From assembly GCF_000770635.1 (NCBI RefSeq), contig NZ_AVBF01000026.1:1-52477 (forward strand): a stretch of DNA of 52,477 nt. Reading direction: 5' to 3'. The number at the start of each line of letters is the position of its first letter. Within the stretch, counting starts at the first letter, position 1. This document shows positions 1-8,396 of this stretch, piece by piece. A program made the position numbers and the translations under genes. The notes below the pieces were generated by a model. That model had not been told where the DNA came from and searched no databases. It saw nothing but the letters and a program-made list of their open reading frames with translations. Source of the DNA: Pontibacillus yanchengensis Y32 (GTDB lineage Bacteria > Bacillota > Bacilli > Bacillales > BH030062).

Positions 1-363
1 GAAAAGAGAGGTCATAATTCCAAGCTAAGCTTTGTCATAACGTATTATGCATTCCTGCTCGTTAAATCAATCCATATCTCCGTTCTTCCCAACAATAGCA
101 AAGGTGGCCTGGGAACGACGAGACTCCCGCCGGAGAAAGAGGTAGGCAAGATCCCCTGAGGGCGTTCTTCCCGAAGGTAGCTTGCCAGCTCGCCGGCAGG
201 ACGCGAGTTGTTCCCAGGCCACCTTTATTCCATCTAAAGCAACGGAAAAATCCCTCCATCCCAAATTATCTCGAATCCAAGTCTTCCAAATTATGCTTCT
301 TATCTTGAATAAAACTATTTAGATTAGTTGATTCCAAAATCAACACCAATCTTTTACATAGCC
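1..363. mobile_element. Right end of an ISL3-like non-autonomous element (left end outside window)
   Basis: The last 75 bases (289-363) are nearly identical to the last 75 bases of the complete element at 14087-14764, including the outward end that reads GGCTATGTAAAAGATTGGTG on the minus strand. The copy also carries a GC-rich palindrome (100-226) of the same type as those in the complete element. No transposase frame is present. No matching left terminal repeat is seen between 1 and 100, so the left boundary lies upstream of the window or has decayed. The family link to ISL3 is inferred from the GGCT ends and the 8-bp duplication of the complete copy. Confidence 0.7.
100..226. repeat. GC-rich palindromic repeat, copy A
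   Basis: Perfect 17-base arms (100-116 and 210-226; AAAGGTGGCCTGGGAAC and its complement) enclose a core with the blocks GAGACTCC, CCCCTGAGGGCG and GCGAGT. The same block order occurs in copies B (14205-14327) and C (14532-14661). Two short open frames on the minus strand here are by-products of the palindrome and not genes. Confidence 0.75.
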
Positions 364-370
364 ATAAACT

Positions 371-400
371 AAAAAAGCCTCAGACAATATCGTCTGAGGC
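371..400 (-). terminator. Rho-independent terminator of the alkaline phosphatase gene
   Basis: Perfect 9-bp stem GCCTCAGAC/GTCTGAGGC with a 6-base loop, followed on the minus strand by a run of six T. It lies about 20 bases after the stop codon of the phosphatase gene. Confidence 0.9.
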
Positions 401-421
401 TAAACTTACAGGTTAATGAAA

Positions 422-2245
422 TTAATTACTCAAAGCTCTATGAAGGAAGATAGAGAACTTCACGCGAGGTACGTTGTCGTTTGCTGTATATTCCACTTCT
501 GTGAAGATACCAGCATCTTTCATTGTCTCGACATTCTCTTCAAAAGAACCAGTTTCGCCAAGGTCTAGCGTGTCTACGAATAGTTCCGCTAATTTTCCAA
601 ACGTTAAGTCGCCTTCCATTTCTACTTCTACTTCTTCATCTGTAGAATTTTCTAGTAGAATTTGCGCTTGGCGTACAGTAATTTTATTTTGCGGTTTGAA
701 TGTATTGTCCATGAAACCATGAATGATGTCCTTCATGACTAGATCTTGTACTTCTTCAAAGCCAAAGTCGTCCTTATCAAAATCTTTGAATTTCACATGG
801 TCTTTCTTACCGTGATCGTCATCATCTTTGCCATGGTCATCCTTATCATGATCATCACGTGCTTTGTCATCTTCTAACACCTTGAAGATACTCTTAGCTT
901 GATCAGTATTATCTGTCATACCCATGAACATTTCTTTGCCTGGTCCATATGCATATACTTGTACGTCTACACCTGTGTGGCCGCCAGTTGTCCAGCCTGC
1001 ACGAGCACGAACGTTAAAGATTTCTGCAACTGCATCGGACACGGCATAACTATTCTCATCTAATTGATCTTTCGCTTCTTCTACAGATTGGGCTTCTTCG
1101 TCGGTAATTTCAAATTCTGTGTATTCGTTCAAGATTTCTTTTACATTTGCGCCATTCTCAATCTTTTCAGCAAAGAAGTCTGGAGTTCGCTTCACATCTT
1201 TGATTGCCTGCGGATTAAATTTGTATGGCCCACCACGACCGATACTTAAGCCACCTGTTGAGTGGTCAGCAGTAGCAACAACTAATGTATGCTTGTCCTT
1301 TTTCGCGAATTCAATCGCTGCATTAAAGGCTTTTTCAAAGTCTTCCATTTCGCTCATTGCACCTACGATATCGTTTCCGTGGCCTGCCCAGTCAATTTGA
1401 CTTCCTTCTACCATAAGGAAGAAGCCGTCTTCGTCTTTTTTCAGGCGCTCAATTGCACTTGTTGTCATTTCTTCTAGGGATGGAATTCCTTCTGTACGGT
1501 CTTTCATTTTAGGAAGACCCACAGGTGCGAATAAACCAAGTACTTGTTCATTGTCGTCGTTTTCTAGCTCTTCACTTGTTGTTACATAGCTATAACCGTC
1601 CTCTTGGAACTCTTCCGTAAGATCACGGTCTTCACGGTCAAAATAGTTCGTTCCGCCTCCAAGGAGCACATCGACTTTATGCTCCCCATCAATCATTTCA
1701 TCATAATAATCATCTGCTATTTCATTGTAGTTATCACGACTAACATTGTGTGTACCATAGGAAGCAGGTGTCGCGTGGTTGACATGGGACGTTGCTACAA
1801 GTCCCGTAGATTTACCGTTTTCTTTCGCCTGCTCTAGTACTGTCTCTACTTCAGATTCATCATTATCAACCGCAACAGCACCATTATACGTTTTAATGCC
1901 TGATGACATCGACGTCGCTGCTGCTGCAGAGTCTGTTATATTCTCCTCAGGGTCGTCCGCATTTGTTTTTTGCATTCCAACTAAGTATGGGTCAAAACCA
2001 GTAGGCTCCATCATTTCCGTAGACGGGTCATCTTTTAAGTAACGATATGCCGTTGTATAAGAAGGTCCCATTCCGTCACCAATCAAAAAGATAACATTTT
2101 CAATCTTATGTTGTTTGTTCTCCTTATGTTTTTTGTCCTTATGATCATCTGCACTTACAGATGATACTCCCGTAAATCCGCTAAGTACCATTGATGTTGC
2201 CGCAACAATTGACAATACTTTCAAGGATAGCTTATTTTTTCGCAA
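422..2245 (-). CDS. Secreted alkaline phosphatase with C-terminal SLH-like region
   Basis: 607-residue phosphomonoesterase of the PhoA superfamily, acting outside the membrane to release phosphate from organic esters. The start is a TTG at 2245, seven bases after GGGAGGGG; a longer frame to 2290 has no ribosome site. Residues 1-32 form a signal peptide (RKNKLSLK, hydrophobic core, cleavage after VSA). Metal and nucleophile motifs are visible: IGDGMG near 55-60, TDSAAAATS with the phosphoserine Ser106, TADHSTGG and GGHTG. After the catalytic domain comes a linker very rich in Asp, His and Lys, then an SLH-like segment (FKDF, IIHGFMDNTFKP, ITVRQA). The family is known; wall anchoring through the SLH part is inferred. 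A terminator follows at 371-400. Confidence 0.92.
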   Translation of the reverse strand: MRKNKLSLKVLSIVAATSMVLSGFTGVSSVSADDHKDKKHKENKQHKIENVIFLIGDGMGPSYTTAYRYLKDDPSTEMMEPTGFDPYLVGMQKTNADDPEENITDSAAAATSMSSGIKTYNGAVAVDNDESEVETVLEQAKENGKSTGLVATSHVNHATPASYGTHNVSRDNYNEIADDYYDEMIDGEHKVDVLLGGGTNYFDREDRDLTEEFQEDGYSYVTTSEELENDDNEQVLGLFAPVGLPKMKDRTEGIPSLEEMTTSAIERLKKDEDGFFLMVEGSQIDWAGHGNDIVGAMSEMEDFEKAFNAAIEFAKKDKHTLVVATADHSTGGLSIGRGGPYKFNPQAIKDVKRTPDFFAEKIENGANVKEILNEYTEFEITDEEAQSVEEAKDQLDENSYAVSDAVAEIFNVRARAGWTTGGHTGVDVQVYAYGPGKEMFMGMTDNTDQAKSIFKVLEDDKARDDHDKDDHGKDDDDHGKKDHVKFKDFDKDDFGFEEVQDLVMKDIIHGFMDNTFKPQNKITVRQAQILLENSTDEEVEVEMEGDLTFGKLAELFVDTLDLGETGSFEENVETMKDAGIFTEVEYTANDNVPRVKFSIFLHRALSN

Positions 2246-2295
2246 TGAAATTCCCCTCCCATATTTTGAATACAGTTGTAAGAATAACATGATAG

Positions 2296-2343
2296 CGCTT
2301 TAAATGTTTTAATTTTCCGTAAATTATGTGTAACATTGTAAAA
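2296..2343 (-). promoter_or_regulatory. Candidate Pho box upstream of the phosphatase gene
   Basis: On the minus strand, TTTACA, TTACAC, TTTACG, TTAAAA and TTTAAA follow one another at roughly 8-11 base intervals, 51-98 bases before the phosphatase start. PhoP of Bacillus binds direct repeats of this TTNACA type at about one helical turn. The region is AT-rich, so the match could be chance. Confidence 0.4.
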
Positions 2344-2379
2344 TTTGAGAAAATATTGTCAGCACGATTGTCCCACTCT

Positions 2380-4107
2380 CTATAAGAAGGGAGGGACTTT
2401 CGTAACAAGCGGCTTATAATAGGAAGTTCGCCTCGTTAAAATTAATTTTTCCTGATCCAACCACCAGTCCGTCTTCATCGTTTGGAATTGATTGACTAAC
2501 ACTTCCTCTTGGTTGTCAGAAGCAATGACCGTTTGATCGTGCACATAATTTTGATCAAGGTTATAGATAGCACTGCGTCCTTTAAAGTCATAGGAGGTAC
2601 CGATGAAATTCGCAACAATTGTATAAGCCTGCGCTCCTTTAGCGACAGCATCCCATGTAGAGACAGTTCCTTTTGGATAGGGGCGGGGGAAAATTTGTTG
2701 GCTCATAGATAACTCAACTCCGTGCTCGCCATTCCAACTTGCTGGGATACAAATCATATCCGCTCGTTTTACTGCTAAAACAGAAGCGACTTCTGGAAAC
2801 GTAGCATCATATCCAATCATCATCCCGATACGTCCAAATCCATTCACTGGTGTCACAAAGATTCGATTACCTGGCGTAGCCCACTTATCATCATGTTCAT
2901 TTAAATGAATCTTACGATGTTTGCCGATGACTTCTCCATCTGGACTAATTAAAATGGCAGCATTATAAAAGTGGGGCGTCTCTTGTTCAGCAAATCCAAA
3001 CACGATATAGGATTTCACCTCACGTGCTAGCTGCTTCATCTCCTGTATGGTAGGTCCGTCATCGGTTTCTGCAAATGGTTGAATGTCTTGCTTTTTAGAT
3101 GTCTGAACAGGTCCAAGGAGTGATAACTCAGGCAAAACGATTAAATTGACGTCATCCTCTACTTTTTCTCTAACCAGCTTTTTTACCTTACTAAGATTAG
3201 CTTGTTTATCTCCAATGATAGGTTCATATTGAATGGTAGCTGCTTTAATAGACCGAGAGTGTGTATTTTTCGTATAATCCCATGGACCTAAAAATAGCAT
3301 CAGCTCTTTATACGCATCCATTCTACGCTCCAGCATTCTACTTTTAGCAGGATTGTGATAGTCACTCTTACCGATAGTTCCATAGAGAATAGAGAGCGAA
3401 TCTCCCGTATCTTCACTCGTAAACGGGGCTTCTGCAATCTTTTCACCACTAGGTGCCCAAATAGCACTGGCCCCTATCATATTAAAATCTTCTTCTTTAT
3501 CAGAACGATTCGCGCTCACAATGTATAGGCCATTCATTTCCGCCCAATGTTGAAGCATCGAGATAGAAGCCCCTGAAGAGTTGGTCGGGAAGCATAAGAT
3601 ATCCGCTCCATTCACTGCCGCAAGACGAGCAGATTCCAAATACGTAGCGTCCTGACATATAATCATCGCTATATTACCGATTTCTGTTTCAAATACGGGA
3701 CAACCAATATCTCCCCAGCATGACCAGTAATTCTCGACGACCCATTGATGAATTTTTCGATACTTCCCAATATATCCATCAGGACCAACTAAAGCTGCCG
3801 AATTATAGTAGAGACCTGTTTCACTATCCACCTCAGCCATTCCAATGACAATATAGGTATGATATTCTTTAGCGATTTCACTAAACTGATCTGTAGTCAG
3901 TCCAGGGATTGTATCAACATATGGAGATATAGCAGAACGATCAAGATAGTGATACCCTGTTGTAGCCATCTCAGGCGTTACAATCAGATCCGCTCCATGT
4001 TCCGCTGCCTCCCGAACTAGCCCTTTTAACTCCTTAATATTGGCATTTCGACGGTTTAATTTCGGATTGAATTGAACTGCAGCAACTTTTCTCTGTTGGT
4101 GTGGCAT
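2380..4107 (-). CDS. Tandem double-domain carbon-nitrogen hydrolase (nitrilase superfamily)
   Basis: 575 residues containing two nitrilase-like domains. The start chosen is ATG 4107, five bases after GGAGGGAG; upstream codons in frame lack a ribosome site. Domain 1 (about 5-250) has the full Glu-Lys-Cys triad: Glu46 in TPEMATTG, Lys118 in GKYRKIH, Cys151 in IICQDATY. Domain 2 (about 285-560) keeps Glu327 (LPELSL) and Lys399 (GKHRKIH), but the cysteine position reads MMIGYDATFPE, with Gly432 instead of Cys. Domain 2 should therefore be unable to form the thioimidate or acyl-enzyme intermediate. The substrate (an amide or nitrile) cannot be told. The protein lacks a signal peptide and is probably cytoplasmic. 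Divergent from the HAD gene at 4290. Confidence 0.85.
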   Translation of the reverse strand: MPHQQRKVAAVQFNPKLNRRNANIKELKGLVREAAEHGADLIVTPEMATTGYHYLDRSAISPYVDTIPGLTTDQFSEIAKEYHTYIVIGMAEVDSETGLYYNSAALVGPDGYIGKYRKIHQWVVENYWSCWGDIGCPVFETEIGNIAMIICQDATYLESARLAAVNGADILCFPTNSSGASISMLQHWAEMNGLYIVSANRSDKEEDFNMIGASAIWAPSGEKIAEAPFTSEDTGDSLSILYGTIGKSDYHNPAKSRMLERRMDAYKELMLFLGPWDYTKNTHSRSIKAATIQYEPIIGDKQANLSKVKKLVREKVEDDVNLIVLPELSLLGPVQTSKKQDIQPFAETDDGPTIQEMKQLAREVKSYIVFGFAEQETPHFYNAAILISPDGEVIGKHRKIHLNEHDDKWATPGNRIFVTPVNGFGRIGMMIGYDATFPEVASVLAVKRADMICIPASWNGEHGVELSMSQQIFPRPYPKGTVSTWDAVAKGAQAYTIVANFIGTSYDFKGRSAIYNLDQNYVHDQTVIASDNQEEVLVNQFQTMKTDWWLDQEKLILTRRTSYYKPLVTKVPPFL

Positions 4108-4289
4108 GGTTTCTCCCTCCATTTTCCATTCGTTTATGTTAATACTACTGGAGAATGGAAAAGGTGTAAAAGATTCAAGGACAATAGAATACATAAAACA
4201 TGTTCTTGCTCTTAACCCTACCCGTATTAAGATTTTTGTATTAGAATAAGAGTGGTCATTTGTTGGACAAAAAGGAGGACAAGAATCAC

Positions 4290-5030
4290 ATGCACAAAGA
4301 TATTAAATTAATTGCCATAGATATGGATGGTACATTATTAAATAAACATCATGAAATCTCAGAGGAAAATCAAAATGCCATTCATAAAGCGAAAGAACAA
4401 GGCATTCATGTCGTCATCAGCACAGGTAGAGCCTTGTCCACCTGTAAAGATATTATTACGACGCTTGGGGAATCTGCCTACCTTGTTACCATCAATGGTG
4501 GCGAAATATACGACCAGGATTTTAACCTCGTTGAACGGAATATTCTTCCTATGGAAGATGTTCAGCACTTATGGGAACTGACCAATCGCCACAATGTAGC
4601 TTTCTGGTCCTCAACAGTTCAAGGCCGATTCAGTAGTAAATTCCCTTTCGAAAAAGCAGTAGAGGAGTATGACTGGATTAAATATGGTTTTGAGATACAT
4701 GATGATGAACTTCGCGAAACCGTTATGAATGAAATCAAAGAAAAAGGTACATTTGAAGTAACGAACTCAAGCTTAACCAATATCGAAGTAAACCCAATAG
4801 GAATTAATAAAGCTACTGCACTTCGAAAAGTGTCCAAGTGGCTGGACCTTTCCATGGAAAACGTGATGGCCATTGGAGACAGCTTAAATGATATCGCGAT
4901 GATTCACGAGGCTGGCTATGGTGTAGCAATGGGCAATGCGCAAGATGTTGTGAAAGAAGAAGCAAACTGGGTTACGGCTACAAATGAAGAGCATGGTGTA
5001 GCAAAAGCTATAGAAGCCATCTTGAAATAA
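4290..5030 (+). CDS. Cof-type HAD-IIB phosphatase
   Basis: 246-residue cytosolic phosphatase of the Cof/YkrA group, members of which dephosphorylate sugar phosphates or flavin and other small phosphates. HAD motif I is DMDGTLL with the Asp nucleophile near residue 11; motif II is STGRA; a NKAT lysine precedes motif III GDSLNDIAM. The cap is of the C2b type judged from length. ATG 4290 was chosen because AAGGAGG lies 11 bases upstream; the frame extends to TTG 4260 without a ribosome site. A terminator follows at 5041. Substrate unknown. Confidence 0.88.
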   Translation: MHKDIKLIAIDMDGTLLNKHHEISEENQNAIHKAKEQGIHVVISTGRALSTCKDIITTLGESAYLVTINGGEIYDQDFNLVERNILPMEDVQHLWELTNRHNVAFWSSTVQGRFSSKFPFEKAVEEYDWIKYGFEIHDDELRETVMNEIKEKGTFEVTNSSLTNIEVNPIGINKATALRKVSKWLDLSMENVMAIGDSLNDIAMIHEAGYGVAMGNAQDVVKEEANWVTATNEEHGVAKAIEAILK

Positions 5031-5040
5031 GACACTAAAA

Positions 5041-5075
5041 AGCCCCACTGAAGGTAGTAGTACATCAGTGGGGCT
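5041..5075. terminator. Terminator between the convergent HAD and exporter genes
   Basis: 11-bp perfect stem AGCCCCACTGA/TCAGTGGGGCT, T-rich sequence on its right and an A run on its left, so it may serve both strands. Confidence 0.8.
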
Positions 5076-5132
5076 GCTTTGTTTATTTGCTGAAATCTGG
5101 GTAGATAGAAAAAACCATTTGTTTTTCGTATA

Positions 5133-6749
5133 TTAAACAGTAGCTTCAGACTCTTGAACACTTCTTTCTTGAGTATTCTCATTAGCCGATTCTTCATCTG
5201 TTTTATTTGTCATTCGTAAAGGAATTTCCTTAAGGAATAATATAAGCACAAACGCTACACCTAAAATAAACGTCCCAAATAGGAAAGACCCACCTAATGC
5301 AGTGCTTAACACAACCTGCACCTTATCAATGACCTGGTTAAATACAGGTAACATTTCACTAGGGACGGTTTCTTTAATCTGATTGATCTTATCTGGATCC
5401 ATTAATACTTGAGGATTTTCCATTGCCTTCATGTTGTCTAACTGAGCGGTTTGGCCAGATGAAATCGATAAGTCTTGCATTTCATTAGCCATTATACGAT
5501 TCATAATAGCCCCCATGATCGATACTCCAATCGTTCCTCCCGCTTGCCGGAAGAACTGCGAAGCCGATGTAGCTACACCCAAATATTTATAATCAACAGC
5601 GTTTTGCACGGTTAACGTTAAGACAGGGAAGCTCAATCCTAAACCGAATCCGACAATCATCAAGTTACGCACCGCGCCAACTAATGTCGTCTCCACGGTC
5701 ATCTGTGACATCGAGAACATCCCTATTCCCATAATGAGTAAACCAGCAATGGCGAAGATTTTATATCGACCCGTTTTCGTAATGAGTTGACCACCTACTG
5801 TACTTGTGATGACCATACTAAGCATCATCGACATCATTACAAACCCTGATTTCGTAGCTGAAATACCCATAACGCCTTGAATAAAGAACGGCATATACAT
5901 AATAGCACCAAACATGCCCATCCCCATTAATAGGCCACTAACATTTGAGATTGAAAAGATACTATTCTTAAACAAGTGTAGCGGAATGATAGGATTTTTC
6001 GCTCTCTGTTCCACAAAAATAAACACACTTAACGCTACTACAGACCAACTAAACAAGCCAATAATTACTGCAGAATCCCATGCATACGTCTCCCCAGCCC
6101 ATGAAAAGGCTAATAACAACGGTGTAATGGTGGATGCTAAAATAATGGCTCCTAGGTAATCAACCGTTGTTTTTTCGTTTGATTTGATGTTCGGGAACAT
6201 TTTATAAATCATGATAAATGCAACAATACCAAACGGTAGGAAGACCCAGAATACCCAATTCCACTTAAACGTATCAACAATATAACCACCTAATGTTGGT
6301 CCAAACACACTGGAGAGTCCAAATACCGACGCCATCAGCCCTTGCCAACGCCCGCGCTCGCGTGGAGGGAATAAATCCCCGATAGCTGTGAAGGCTGTCG
6401 ACATAATCATACCGCCTCCAAAGCCTTGAATGCCGCGGTAGATAATTAATTGATAGATATTCACAGATGTTCCGCATAATAATGCTCCTACAATAAACAC
6501 GCCAATTCCGACTAGAATAAACGGTTTTCTTCCATACGTATCGGAAAGTTTACCAACTAGAATAGCTGTAAGACTTGTCGTTAACATGTAAATCGTAAAG
6601 ACCCAGCTAAAATAGTCCATTCCTCCAATATCCGCTACAATGACGGGTAACGCTGTTCCAACTATAGTTTGATTCAACGCTGCAAATAGCATCGCTGCCA
6701 TGATGGCAATCATGATGGTCACTTTTTGTCTATGTTCCAGATGCTCCAC
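5133..6749 (-). CDS. DHA2-family multidrug exporter (EmrB/QacA type, MFS)
   Basis: 538-residue membrane protein with about 14 hydrophobic segments, the number typical of the DHA2 drug:proton antiporters. Recognisable motifs are NQTIVGTALPVI in the first segment, GKLSDTYGRKP (motif A loop), and GFGGGMIMS with GPTLGGYI (antiporter motif C region). The start is GTG 6749 with AAGGAGG nine bases upstream; this ribosome site lies inside the last codons of the preceding marR gene, so translation is probably coupled. The protein is expected to extrude lipophilic compounds; the drug is unknown. The hydrophilic C-terminus is rich in Glu and Asn. Confidence 0.9.
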   Translation of the reverse strand: MEHLEHRQKVTIMIAIMAAMLFAALNQTIVGTALPVIVADIGGMDYFSWVFTIYMLTTSLTAILVGKLSDTYGRKPFILVGIGVFIVGALLCGTSVNIYQLIIYRGIQGFGGGMIMSTAFTAIGDLFPPRERGRWQGLMASVFGLSSVFGPTLGGYIVDTFKWNWVFWVFLPFGIVAFIMIYKMFPNIKSNEKTTVDYLGAIILASTITPLLLAFSWAGETYAWDSAVIIGLFSWSVVALSVFIFVEQRAKNPIIPLHLFKNSIFSISNVSGLLMGMGMFGAIMYMPFFIQGVMGISATKSGFVMMSMMLSMVITSTVGGQLITKTGRYKIFAIAGLLIMGIGMFSMSQMTVETTLVGAVRNLMIVGFGLGLSFPVLTLTVQNAVDYKYLGVATSASQFFRQAGGTIGVSIMGAIMNRIMANEMQDLSISSGQTAQLDNMKAMENPQVLMDPDKINQIKETVPSEMLPVFNQVIDKVQVVLSTALGGSFLFGTFILGVAFVLILFLKEIPLRMTNKTDEESANENTQERSVQESEATV

Positions 6750-6750
6750 G

Positions 6751-7185
6751 TTACTTCTCCTCCTTATTCAAAAGCAGCTTATAAATGCGAATAAGCTCTG
6801 TAAGATCCTCTTTTGATAATGGTTCAAAACGTTGGTGCATATACTGTTCTCGGATACCCTCCAAATGCGTAAGCACCTCACTGCCTTTCTCAGTAAGAGC
6901 CAATACCACTACTCTTCTATCACTTGTTGATCGTTCACGTGTAATAAGTTCCTTCTCAACGAGCCTATCTGTAACAGACGTAGCGTGACTTTTGGAAACA
7001 TTCAACGTAGATGCAAGTGTCGATACATTCTCGTTACTTGATTCATTTATCATACGTAAAAAAGCAACATCACTATTGGTAAATCCTTCACCAAGCTGCT
7101 CATTCATTTCTTTCCGAAAATCTCTAATAAACATTCGCATGGTAACTTCCAGTTCAGAAATCAGCTTCATTTTCTCTTGATCCAA
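6751..7185 (-). CDS. MarR-family transcriptional regulator
   Basis: 144-residue winged-helix repressor. The DNA-binding core is visible as STLASTLNVSKSHATSVTDRLVEKELITRERSTSDRRVVVLALTEKG split over residues 60-110, with the DRR wing signature. The start is TTG 7185, seven bases after GAAGGGAAG. It is immediately followed by the exporter gene (one base between stop and start), so it very likely controls that exporter and itself through the palindrome at 7223-7241, released by a small ligand that is not known. Confidence 0.9.
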   Translation of the reverse strand: MDQEKMKLISELEVTMRMFIRDFRKEMNEQLGEGFTNSDVAFLRMINESSNENVSTLASTLNVSKSHATSVTDRLVEKELITRERSTSDRRVVVLALTEKGSEVLTHLEGIREQYMHQRFEPLSKEDLTELIRIYKLLLNKEEK

Positions 7186-7222
7186 TCATAAACTTCCCTT
7201 CTCGATATATTCACTCCATTAA

Positions 7223-7241
7223 TAGTAAACCTGGTTAACTA
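7223..7241. promoter_or_regulatory. Palindromic MarR-type operator
   Basis: TAGTAAACC-T-GGTTAACTA: nine-base arms that match their complement at eight of nine positions, 38 bases before the marR start. MarR repressors typically bind such 16-20 bp inverted repeats over their own promoter. Inferred, not proven. Confidence 0.55.
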
Positions 7242-7333
7242 TTTTTGCAAGTAATATATATCAAAAGAGGGAAGGCTTGATAAACGGGTTACAGATGGTT
7301 CTAGATTCGGATAAATTACTCTGGTTTGCGCGT

Positions 7334-7494
7334 TCGCTCCAATATTTGAAAAGTCGCTCCTGTTTTTACATTCTCGCTCCTATTATGAAATTGTTGCTCC
7401 GATTTCTGCCTTTCTTGCTCCTATTTTCAAAATCTCGCTCAAAAGTCAGCTTTCTTCGCCCATACCTCGAAACCTCGCTCCAGTGCCAGAAACA
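7334..7494. repeat. Eight degenerate 20-bp units beginning TCGCTCC
   Basis: TCGCTCC or close variants (TTGCTCC, TCGCTCA, TCGCCCA) start at 7334, 7354, 7374, 7394, 7415, 7435, 7456 and 7475, a spacing of 19-21 bases, each followed by a T/A-rich half such as TATTTTCAAAA. The units are too diverged for a CRISPR array and the spacers are not separate unique sequences. Open frames across this stretch follow the repeat and are not accepted as genes. Function unknown. Confidence 0.75.
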
Positions 7495-7502
7495 AACAGA
7501 AC

Positions 7503-7708
7503 AAAAGCGCAAGCGCCCTGCTAGCGACGTACAAACTGGACGGCTCCGTATGAGATAAAGGAAACACGAAGAGCGGTAGCGATTCGATGTTGACTTATCG
7601 TAAGGAGGAGCAGGAAGTTTGCTAGTCGCTGGGCGCTGGAGCTGGAGCTGGACGTGGCCACATCACTTTTTTAGTTATACACATGCATTGAATTTTTATA
7701 ATTTCCTA
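7503..7708 (+). repeat. Dispersed structured intergenic repeat, copy 1
   Basis: Shares long blocks with copies at 31738 and 50505: AAAGGAAACACGAAGAGCG, GCGATTCGATGTTGACTTA, GGAAGTTTGCTAGTCGCTGG and GCTGGACGTGGCC. The 5' blocks AGCGCCC, AGCGAC and CAAACT (7512-7537) are complementary to AGTTTGCTAGTCGCTGGGCG (7616-7635), so the unit can fold into a closed long-range stem. This copy lacks the two internal hairpins present in copies 2 and 3. The strand given is arbitrary. It may be a structured RNA or a mobile DNA repeat; no frame spans it reliably. Confidence 0.8.
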
Positions 7709-7712
7709 AGCA

Positions 7713-7742
7713 ATAAAAAAACCACTCTACAAAAGAGTGGTT
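7713..7742 (-). terminator. Terminator of the sulfate/siroheme operon
   Basis: Stem AACCACTCT/AGAGTGGTT with a five-base loop followed by seven T on the minus strand, 27 bases beyond the sirC stop. Confidence 0.9.
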
Positions 7743-7769
7743 CCACCTTTCCCGATACTAAAAATCAAC

Positions 7770-8396
7770 TTACTCATCCTGCAAATACTCAAATTCGAGT
7801 TGGTACAAGAAGTGTTGACGCTTGGAGGGAGATGTTCGATATTCATCCTCGAGAACTTGCTCAAGGAGTTGATGCTTCGTTTCATGATTCAGATTGGAAT
7901 GTTGAAGATGACGGCGGACGTCATGTAAAAAGTCAACATACGCTTCATATGACTCGTCATATTTTCGTGTGAGCTCTTGCTTAATCTGCTTGGTAAGCTT
8001 TGGACTTGCGCCTTCTGTTGAAACAGCGATCGTCAGTTTACCTCTTTTGATACTAGAAGGGATGATGGTATTTCCAGCGGCAGATTCATCTGCTCGATTG
8101 ACTAACTGATGATCTGCTGCTTCCTTGCTAATCCAATCATTGACTTCCTTGCTGTCTGTCGCCGCAATCACCAAAAAAGCCCCCTCCAAATCACTCGGCT
8201 CAAAAGTCTTTCGTTCAACGCTAATAGCATCTACACGTTCCAGCGCTTCAATGTCTGAATCCACTGTCGAGGCAACAACCTGAATCCTCGCGCCTGTATC
8301 TTGTAAGCCAGCAATCTTTCTATAGGCAATGGCTCCACCACCTACAACGAGAACTTTTTTGTTCGTAAGATTCAACATAACTGGATAGGAACTCAT
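7770..8396 (-). CDS. sirC: Precorrin-2 dehydrogenase (siroheme synthesis, YlnF/SirC type)
   Basis: 208-residue NAD-dependent enzyme that oxidises precorrin-2 to sirohydrochlorin. The Rossmann motif is VLVVGGGAIAYRKI near residues 14-27. The protein matches the N-terminal half of CysG and its stand-alone Bacillus homologue, with a C-terminal extension of about 45 residues relative to the B. subtilis protein. Its ATG overlaps the sirB stop by four bases (ATGA). It is the last gene of the operon, followed by a terminator at 7713. Confidence 0.9.
   Translation of the reverse strand: MSSYPVMLNLTNKKVLVVGGGAIAYRKIAGLQDTGARIQVVASTVDSDIEALERVDAISVERKTFEPSDLEGAFLVIAATDSKEVNDWISKEAADHQLVNRADESAAGNTIIPSSIKRGKLTIAVSTEGASPKLTKQIKQELTRKYDESYEAYVDFLHDVRRHLQHSNLNHETKHQLLEQVLEDEYRTSPSKRQHFLYQLEFEYLQDE

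Noticed and set aside
62-264. Two overlapping minus-strand frames of 65 codons
   Set aside because: They run across the GC-rich palindrome and MITE end, have no ribosome site and low-complexity composition.
2291-2305. cre-like GATAGCGCTTTAAA upstream of the phosphatase gene
   Set aside because: At least two key positions deviate and no catabolite control is expected; the candidate Pho repeats overlap it.
7334-7494. CRISPR array
   Set aside because: The repeat is only about 7 well-kept bases, the spacing is too short and there are no cas genes.
7277-7972. Plus-strand frames of 93, 117 and 63 codons
   Set aside because: They overlap the 20-bp array, the structured repeat and the antisense of sirC, with no start signals.
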